A stretch of DNA of 64,000 bases. It comes from Dallia pectoralis. Its lineage: Eukaryota > Chordata > Actinopteri > Esociformes > Umbridae. The translations under genes and the position numbers were made by a program. Positions 56,580 through 64,000 of this stretch are shown here, in pieces (the stretch's first letter is position 1; every line of letters begins with the position of its first letter). The notes beneath the pieces are model-generated. The model saw nothing but the letters and a program-made list of their open reading frames with translations, was not told the origin of the DNA and did not search any database. Location: positions 9,019,064 through 9,083,063 of the forward strand of contig CM055755.1 in assembly GCA_029465975.1 (NCBI GenBank). Reading direction: 5' to 3'.

Positions 56580-57741
56580 ATGTGGAGTAGACACCTGTTG
56601 AGTAGATGACTGTGGAATTGACGCATGTGGAATAGACGCATGTGGAATAGACGCATGTGGAATAGACGCCTGTAGAGTAGACGCCTGTTGAATAGACGAC
56701 TGTGGAATAGATGCCTGTGGAATAGATGCATGTTGACTAGACGCCAGTTGAATAGACGCCTGTTGAATAGACGCCAGTTGAATAGACGCCAGTTGAATAG
56801 ACGCCTGTTGAGTAGACGCCTGTGGAATAGACGCATGTTGAATAGACGCCTGTTGAATAGACGCCTGTTGAATAGACGCCTGTTGAATAGACGCCTGTTG
56901 AATAGACGCCAGTTGAATAGACGCCTGTTGAATAGACGCCTGTGGAATAGATGCATGTTGAATAGACGCCTGTGGAATAGACGCCTGTTGAATAGACGCC
57001 AGTTGAATAGACGCCTGTTGACTAGACGCCAGTTGAATAGACGCCTGTTGAATAGACGCCTGTTGAATAGACGCCAGTTGAATAGACGCCTGTTGAATAG
57101 ACGCCTGTGGAATAGATGCATGTTGAATAGACGCCTGTGGAATAGACGCCTGTTGAATAGACGCCAGTTGAATAGACGCCTGTTGAGTAGACGCCTGTGG
57201 AATAGATGCATGTTGAATAGACGCCTGTGGAATAGACGCCTGTGGAATAGACACATGTTGACTAGACGCCAGTTGAATAGACGCCTGTTGAATAGACGCC
57301 TGTGGAATAGATGCATGTTGAATAGACGCCTGTGGAATAGACGCCTGTTGAATAGACGCCAGTTGAATAGACGCCTGTTGACTAGACGCCAGTTGAATAG
57401 ACGCCTGTTGAATAGACGCCTGTTGAATAGACGCCAGTTGAATAGACGCCTGTTGAATAGACGCCTGTGGAATAGATGCATGTTGAATAGACGCCTGTGG
57501 AATAGACGCCTGTTGAATAGACGCCAGTTGAATAGACGCCTGTTGAATAGACGCCTGTGGAATAGGCGCCTGTTGAATAGACGCCTGTTGAATAGACGCC
57601 TGTTGAATAGACGCCTGTTGAATAGACGCCTGTGGAATAGGCGCCTGTTGAATAGACGCCTGTTGAATAGACGCCTGTGGAATAGACGCCTGTGGAATAG
57701 ACGCCTGTGGAATAGACGCCTGTTGAATAGACGCTTGTTGT
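56580..57741. repeat. 15-bp minisatellite 117 bp after the abcg1 stop codon
   Basis: About 77 units of TGTTGAATAGACGCC with variants (AGTTG, TGTGG, GATGCA, GACTAG). A block from 56941 to about 57186 recurs almost exactly at 57301-57546, a 360-bp (24-unit) duplication. No AATAAA lies between the stop codon and the array, so it is probably transcribed in the 3' untranslated region. Long frames in several phases are artefacts of a 15-bp period. Confidence 0.95.
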
Positions 57742-58305
57742 GTGAAGATGTGAACGCAGAATTAATCTACTTTGCCTACACAAAGATGTCAAAACAAGGT
57801 TCAGGGTCTCGGGCCATTGCTGTATCCAATATTGCTAAATTATTCTAATTTCCAAACCAAGTCCATTGAGTTGTTAAATGCTCCTGGCCCAGCGGGAATT
57901 TAGATGTAATTGCCTTGTGCAGTATTACATTACATGCAATGCGGTGTGGATAGTCTCTTGTCTAGTCTGTTGTTTGCAAACTGCTGAAATAGCTTAGTGG
58001 AACGACAATGGGTGAGTTAAACAGGAGCTGGTCTCCAGTGAGCACATGTTATATAGAACTGCCTGATCAAACAGTGCTTATCCAGGACCAGCAGCAATAC
58101 AACGAGAGATGTACAATATAGTTTGTTGCAATGTTGTCAAAAATAACTGACGCATATTTTAAACATGTGACAGACTTGACAGTGCCAGGATCTGAGGCTG
58201 GCAATTGATCGCTCAAAATAATTGTTTCACTTTACAAGCCAACCTACTCTGAGCATTGGGATAACATGTTTCGTTTTTAGAGCTTATTATCTCTAACAGT
58301 GTATG
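57742..58305. other. Between the two minisatellites; no gene seen
   Basis: There is no AATAAA or ATTAAA, so the abcg1 3' end may lie still further right (ATTAAA near 59479 and 59607). Confidence 0.5.
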
Positions 58306-58860
58306 GAGGCTTGATATTTAGGTACGCAGGCTTGGTATTTAGGTACGCAGGCTTGGTATTTAGGTACGCAGGCTTGGTATTTAGGTACGCAGGCTTGGTA
58401 TTTAGGTACGCAGGCTTGGTATTTAGGTACGCAGGCTTGGTATTTAGGTACGCAGGCTTGGTATTTAGGTACGCAGGCTTGGTATTTAGGTACACGGGCT
58501 TGGTATTTAGGTACGCAGGCTTGGTATTTAGGTACGCAGGCTTGGTATTTAGGGTATGCAGGCTTGGTATTTAGGTACGCAGGCTTGGTATTTAGGTACG
58601 CAGGCTTGGTATTTAGGTACGCAGGCTTGGTATTTAGGTACGCAGGCTTGGTATTTAGGTACGCAGGCTTGGTATTTAGGGTATGCAGGCTTGGTATTTA
58701 GGTACGCAGGCTTGGTATTTAGGTACGCAGGCTTGGTATTTAGGTTTGCAGACTTGATATTTAGGTACGCAGGCTTGGTATTTAGGGTATGCAGGCTTGG
58801 TATTTAGGTATGCAGGCTTGGTATCTAGGTATGCAGGCTTGGTATTTAAGTATGCATGCT
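58306..58860. repeat. 21-bp minisatellite
   Basis: About 26 units of GGTACGCAGGCTTGGTATTTA. Two sites (near 58552 and 58679) carry GGGTATGCA instead. The period is a multiple of three, giving repeat frames on both strands. Confidence 0.95.
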
Positions 58861-60562
58861 CTTTATTTAAGTATGCACAACTCTGAGGCATCACCAAAAC
58901 TACTTTTAATGTATATAATGCAGAATGTAAAAGAAAATACTGAGAATTAGGAAACAGCGCACACTGGTTAACCCTTCTGTATCCCGTCAAATCGTTACAA
59001 AAAACCCATGCATAGGTTCTAAGCGTAGGTGGGTATCTGTGAACCATACCAAAGGGAAATAACACTGCCAGCCTTCTATAACAACTCACCATCTTCTCTT
59101 GTGATTGGTCCACTCCTGACGAATGGCGTATGACAAAAGTGATGCTGTGACAATGTGACCTCATGGCGGCTTTTCCAAACACATGGTTTTTATTGGTTTA
59201 CCATTGCGAGACGCACATTGCACACATTGCAGTATGTAAACCGGAGATGTGTTGGAATATAAAGCAAAGGGAAGGAATTAAAGGGATACTTCAACCAAAT
59301 TGCAGAAGAACATTTTGTTTTAGTAGCCAGTAATCTGTATATAGACAAGTTAAGACCCCAATCCATGCTTGGGTTTTGTTTATCATGCCAATGTATCGGT
59401 CTTCGAATGCTAACTTCTGACAATGTATGGCTCAAATCCAATATGCTATACTGGTGAACTATGCCTTTAGGTTATGAATTAAACATAAAAATGGATGTAG
59501 AAATTGCATAATGACAGCAGGACTGCCTGAATGTAATTAATCTGATCCATTTCTCTTGTGGTTTACTTATTTGTCTGGAATAATTATTGTGTATATATAT
59601 TTTTTATTAAACATGAGACTATTTCACTTTGCCTTTGACTTCCTGCTGTTCACAGACATTCACATCAGCTGTCTTTTGTTTAGGGGCGAACATGGAGGCA
59701 ACAATTAGATCAGAACCAGCTGTTATTTTTCCATTGAACATGAATATTTCAGTGTATGCTTTCATGTGAGATTACAATTTTTATTCTTGTGTTTTTATTT
59801 CTCAATTCCATCTTAAAACACAAGGGGGACACAAGGTGGATTTTCCAAGTCTGGACAGTGTATGCATGCAGGAATACAGGCTAATATGAGAGGGCTTATG
59901 TGAACGAGGAAACCTTGAAAAACCTAAAATTGTAAACTCTGTGCGAGACATCTGTGCAATATATACTATATTTAATTTTATTTAATTTCACTCACATTAT
60001 ATTTTTAATTTCATTATTCTATTTTATAATTTATTCACATCAAGAATCATCTATATCTGATCAAAATGCAGGTCTTAACAAAACAATGACATGTCAATAA
60101 CCGGGTCTATGGACAAAAGTAGATTTGAAAAAACAGTCTATCAGGCAGTGTAGCAATGTAAGTCCTGTAGCTATGTTAGTCATGAGCTGGAAAGCCAGTG
60201 GATATGATAATGAAGTATGAAGAAAAACTGGGTATTGTGAGGGCGTGGGATGGATACATTATGTTGTATATGTATGAGTAAACATAAGAGGGAACAGTCA
60301 AAGGTTTCCTTAACACGTCTCCTGCTTTAATCCTGGTTGTTGCTCCACCAAAGTTACACAGGTTGCTACACTGAATTTTTATTTGTTTGGGCTAAGAGAG
60401 CTGTAATTCAAAAAGTAACTTCCAATGTGTTTGCTTGCAGATTGAATGCATTCTTGCTTGCGTCTTTTAATAGATTAATTGAAAGAAATAAGGACCACTA
60501 TAGTAAAATATTTAGACAGGGAATGGAGAAAATGTTTATTACTATATGCATTATTCGATTTT
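58861..60562. other. Downstream of abcg1; no gene seen
   Basis: AT-rich sequence with no exon that I can support. It ends at the target-site duplication of the LINE. Confidence 0.5.
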
Positions 60563-60713
60563 TTGACTATATGCCTCCCCGGGAATCATCACCTTAACGT
60601 GGTGGAGAGGTTTGTGTCCCCCTATGAACCTGAGGGCTGGGTTGTCTGGAGCTTCATGCTCCTGGTAGGGTTTCCCAAGGCAAAGTGGTCTCAGGCGAGG
60701 GGCCAGACTAAGA

Positions 60714-62408
60714 ATGGTTCACCAAGACCCCATGAAAGATAGAGGGAAAAGGAGCGAGACCCTGCCTGGAGGAAGCCCAGGGCCCTCGTCTGGAGCCAGG
60801 CCCAGACGGCGGGCTCGAAAGCGAGCGTCTGGTGGCCGGGTTTGCCACGGAGCCCGGCCGGGCACAGCCCGAACGAGATACGTGGCATCTCTCTCCTCTC
60901 CATCCTGTGGGCCCACCACTCACAGGAACAACCGCAGGGGTCGGGTGCGCTGTCATATGGGTGGCAGTGAAGGTGGGGGGTCTCGACGGATCAGACCCGG
61001 GCGGCAGAAGCTTGCTTTGGGGACGTGGAACGTCACCTCACTGGGGGGGAAGGAGCCAGAACTTGTGCGTGAGGTGGAGCGATACCAGTTGGATCTGGTG
61101 GGACTTACCTCTACGCACAACCGTGGCTCTGGAACCTTACTCCTGGATAGGGGTTGGACTCTGTTCTTCTCTGGAGTTGCCCAGGGTGAGAGGCGGCGGG
61201 CTGGTGTGGGGATACTCACGAGCCCACGTCTGAGCACGGCGGTGTTGGAGTTTACCCCGGTGGATGAGAGGTGGTGGGGGGGAAAATTCTGACTGTTGTT
61301 TGTGCTTATGCACCAAACAGCAGTTCGGAGTATTCAGCCTTCTTGGAGACCCTGAAGGGAGTCCTATATAGGGCTTCAGTAGGGGACTCCATCATTCTGC
61401 TGGGAGACTTCAACGCACATGTGGGCAACGATGGAGACACCTGGAGAGGCGTGATTGGGAGGAACGGCCTCCCTGATCTAAACCCGAGCGGTCGTTCGTT
61501 TGTTATTGGACTTCTGTGCTAGTCATGGATTGTCTATAACAAACACCATGTTCGAACATAAGGAGGCGCATAAGTGTACATGGTACCAGAGCACCCTAGG
61601 CCGAAGGTCAATGATCGATTTTGTGATCGTATCGGCTGATCTAAGGCCGCATGTTTTGGACACTCGGGTGAAGAGAGGGGCAGAGCTGTCAACTGATCAC
61701 CATCTGGTAGTGAGTTGGATCAGAGGGTGGGGAAAGACTTTGGACAGACCAGGTAAGCCCAAACGGGTAGTGCGGGTGAACTGGGAACGTCTGGAGGAGG
61801 CCCCTGTCCGAAAGATCTTCAACTCACACCTCCGGCGGAGCTTTTCAGGCATCCCTGTGGAGGTTGGGGGCATTGAACCTGAGTGGGCAATGTTCAAAGC
61901 TTCTATTGCTGAAGCTGCGGCGGTGAGCTGTGGTCTCAAGGTCCTAGGTGCCTCAAGGGGTGGTAACCCTAGAACACCGTGGTGGACCACGGTGGTCAGG
62001 GAAGCTGTCCGACTGAAGAAGGAGGCCTTCAGGGATATGCTAGCCCTGGGGACTCCGGAGGCAGTTGCAGGGTACCGACAGGCCCGAAGGGCTGCAGCCG
62101 CTGCCGTGTCAGAGGCAAAGCAGCGGGTGTGGGAGAAGTTTGGAGAAGCTATGGAGAAGGACTTTCGGTCGGCATCAAAATGCTTCTGGAAAACCGTTCG
62201 GCACCTCAGAAGGGGAAAACGGGGAACCATCCAAGCTGTGTACAGTAAGGATGGGACACTGTTGACCTCAACTGATGATGTGATCAGGCGCTGGAAAGAG
62301 CATTTTGAGGAGCTCCTGAATCCGACCTACACGCCCTCTAGTACAGAGGCAGAGCTGGAGGCTGATGGAGGGTCATCGTCAGTTTCCCTGGGGAAGTCGC
62401 TGAGGTAG
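60714..62408 (+). pseudogene. LINE endonuclease region, frameshifted
   Basis: The frames at 60714-61292, 61271-61522 and 61500-62408 read in turn through the endonuclease and linker. The first has GTWNVTSLGGKEPELVREVE and GLTSTH (where many relatives have Glu in the ET-H motif). The second has TVVCAYAPNSSSEY and LLGDFNAHVGND. The third has CTWYQSTLGRRSMIDFVIVS and the catalytic STDHHLVVS. Part of the segment after VDER appears deleted near 61280. Confidence 0.85.
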
Positions 62409-62707
62409 TCAAACAACTCCACAGTGGCAAAGCCCCAGGGACTGATGAGATTCGTCCAGAAATGCTAAAAGCTTTGGGTGGGGAAGGGCTGTCTTGGTTG
62501 ACACGCCTCTTCAACATTGCATGGAAGTCTGGGACAGTGCCAGAGGAGTGGCAGACCGGGGTGGTGGTTCCCCTCTTTAAAAGGGGGACCAGAGAGTGTG
62601 TGCCAATTACAGAGGTATCACACTCCTCAGCCTCCTGGTAAAGTGTACTCCAAAGTGCTGGAAAGGAGGGTTCGGCCAATAGTCGAACCTCAGATTGAAG
62701 AGGAACA

Positions 62708-63889
62708 ATGCGGTTTTCGTCCTGGCCGGGAACCACGGACCAGCTCTTTACTCTCGCAAGGATCCTGGAGGGGGCCTGGGAGTATGCCCATCCAGTCTAC
62801 ATGTGTTTTGTGGATCTGGAGAAGGCGTATGACCGGGTACCCCGGGATCTTTTGTGGGAGGTGCTGCGGGAGTATGGGGTGAGGGGGTCTCTTCTCAGGG
62901 CCATCCAATCTCTGTACGCTCAAAGCAGGAGCTGTGTCCGTGTCCTCGGCAGTAAGTCGGATTCGTTCCAGGTGGGGGTTGGCCTCCGCCAGGGCTGCGC
63001 TTTGTCACCAATCCTGTTTGTAATATTCATGGACAGGATATCAAGGCGTAGTCATGGGGGAGGGGTTCCGTTCGGTGGGCTGATGGTCACATCACTGCTT
63101 TTTGCGGATGATGTGGTCCTGATGGCCTCATCGGTCGGTGACCTTCAGCACTCACTGGATCGGTTCGCAGCCGAGTGTGAAGCGGCTGGGATGAGGGTTA
63201 GCACCTCTAAATCTGAGGCCATGACTCTCAGCAGGAAACCGGTGGAGTGCCTACTCCGGGTAGGGAATGAGTCCTTACTCCAAGTGAAGGAGTTCAAGTA
63301 CCTCGAGGTCTTGTTCGCGAGTGAGGGAACAATGGAGCGGGAGATTGGTCGGAGGATCGGAGCAGCGGGGGCGGTGTTGCATTCGCTTCACCGCACCGTT
63401 GTGACGAAAAGAGAGCTGAGCCGAAAGGCAAAGCTCTCGATCTACCGGTCAATCTTTGTTCCTACCCTCACCTATGGTCATGAAAGCTGGGTCATGACCG
63501 AAAGAACGAGATCGCGGGTACAAGCGGCCGAAATGGGTTTTCTCAGAAAGGTGGCTGGCCTCTCCCTTAGGGATAGGGTGAGAAGCTCAGTCATCCGAGA
63601 GGAACTCGGAGTAGAGCCGCTGCTCCTTTGCATAGAAAGGAGCCAGTTGAGGTGGTTCGGGCATCTTGTACGAATGCCACCTGGGCGCCTCCCTAGAGAG
63701 GTGTTCCAGGCACGTCCAGCTGGGAGGAGACCTCGGGGAAGACCCAGGACTAGGTGGAGAGATTATATCTCCACACTGGCCTGGGAACGCCTCGGGATTC
63801 CCCAGTCAGAGCTGGCTAATGTTGCCCGGGAAAGGGAAGTTTGGGGTCCCCTGCTAGAGCTGCTACCCCCGCGACCCGACCCCGGATAA
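62708..63889 (+). CDS. LINE reverse transcriptase C-terminal part, open to the stop
   Basis: The open frame of 393 codons starts within a frameshift near FRPGR. It contains YMCFVDLEKAYDRVPRDLLW (first catalytic Asp), VGVGLRQGCALSPILF, SLLFADDVVLMAS (catalytic DD), MRVSTSKSEAMTLSRK and LTYGHESWVMTERTRSRVQA. The tail is LRWFGHLVRMPPGRLPREVF followed by a basic GRRPRGRPRTRWRD. The last 112 codons are the part copied into the Harbinger-like element at 5749-6152. The frame ends GATAAG just before the tail repeat. Confidence 0.88.
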   Translation: MRFSSWPGTTDQLFTLARILEGAWEYAHPVYMCFVDLEKAYDRVPRDLLWEVLREYGVRGSLLRAIQSLYAQSRSCVRVLGSKSDSFQVGVGLRQGCALSPILFVIFMDRISRRSHGGGVPFGGLMVTSLLFADDVVLMASSVGDLQHSLDRFAAECEAAGMRVSTSKSEAMTLSRKPVECLLRVGNESLLQVKEFKYLEVLFASEGTMEREIGRRIGAAGAVLHSLHRTVVTKRELSRKAKLSIYRSIFVPTLTYGHESWVMTERTRSRVQAAEMGFLRKVAGLSLRDRVRSSVIREELGVEPLLLCIERSQLRWFGHLVRMPPGRLPREVFQARPAGRRPRGRPRTRWRDYISTLAWERLGIPQSELANVAREREVWGPLLELLPPRPDPG

Positions 63890-64000
63890 GCGGTTGAAGA
63901 TGAGATGAGGGAGATGAGATTGACTATATGTAGTATATAACCAAGCGACAATGATTTTATGTTCCACTCGCAATCATTGAACATTAATGACCAAGTAGTT

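Larger units (their letters stand above)
60574..63919 (+). mobile_element. Near full-length LINE (endonuclease + reverse transcriptase)
   Basis: The element is flanked by the 11-bp direct repeat TTGACTATATG (60563-60573 and 63920-63930). The 5' end CCTCCCCGGGAATCATCACC and the 3' tail GGTTGAAGATGAGATGAGGG bound a single protein frame. An apurinic-type endonuclease (GTWNVTSLGGKEPELV, LLGDFNAHVGND, STDHHLVVS) is followed by a reverse transcriptase (FVDLEKAYDRVPRDLLW, LRQGCALSPILF, FADDVVLMA) and a basic C-terminal region. Motifs suggest the RTE-like group, but I do not assign the clade firmly. Frameshifts occur near 61285, 61490, 62395, 62600 and 62725, so it is not functional as written. Confidence 0.92.

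Noticed and set aside
56547..57848. Long open frames (up to 386 codons) on both strands
   Set aside because: They come from a stop-free 15-bp tandem repeat; peptides repeat every five residues and have no start context or splice support.

Overview
The window looks like a piece of a teleost fish chromosome. Vertebrate multi-exon genes with GT-AG introns sit among fish-type transposons (DIRS, Tc1-like, Harbinger-like, LINE) and very many minisatellites. A degenerate tRNA-derived SINE at 49.7 kb resembles the HpaI-type SINEs of salmoniform fish, which hints at a salmonid or pike-like lineage, but this is weak evidence.

Layout. 1-11.9 kb: an alpha-2-macroglobulin-like gene whose intron 4 holds a Harbinger-like transposon (5284-9202) that itself contains a LINE tail and a 2.2-kb, 40-bp satellite. 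The left 4.2 kb is a fold-back copy of the same locus that ends at a 500-N gap, and it puts exons 5-7 on the wrong strand; I think it is misassembled or inverted. 12.8-13.6 kb: a 51-bp minisatellite with a palindrome in each unit. 13.7-20.2 kb: a DNA transposon-like unit carrying a nearly complete DIRS retrotransposon (15012-19824). 20.6-21.2 kb: a hAT-like N-terminal fragment. 22.3-34.8 kb: lipt2 (-), a beta-defensin (+), rnf169 (+) and spcs2 (+). The lipt2/rnf169/spcs2 neighbourhood matches human 11q13.4, although pold3 and xrra1 are not seen here. 38.1-39.6 kb: a second beta-defensin (-) whose intron 2 is almost wholly minisatellite. 41.0-56.5 kb: a complete abcg1 gene of 15 coding exons. 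56.6-58.9 kb: two more minisatellites downstream of abcg1. 60.6-63.9 kb: a full-length LINE with target-site duplications, whose tail is nearly identical to the fragment inside the Harbinger-like element.

The host genes are ordinary housekeeping or immunity genes: lipoate transfer, DNA-damage ubiquitin reading, signal peptide removal, sterol export, antimicrobial peptides and a protease inhibitor. They do not form one pathway. The two defensins bracket rnf169 and spcs2 and are too fragmented into small exons to show as open reading frames. The most unusual signals are the fold-back at the left end, an AT-AC (U12-type) intron in spcs2, the minisatellites placed right against gene parts (a splice acceptor, a defensin intron, the region after the abcg1 stop codon), and a palindromic scramble inside the DIRS polymerase. 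I found no CRISPR array, operon or convincing wholly new system.
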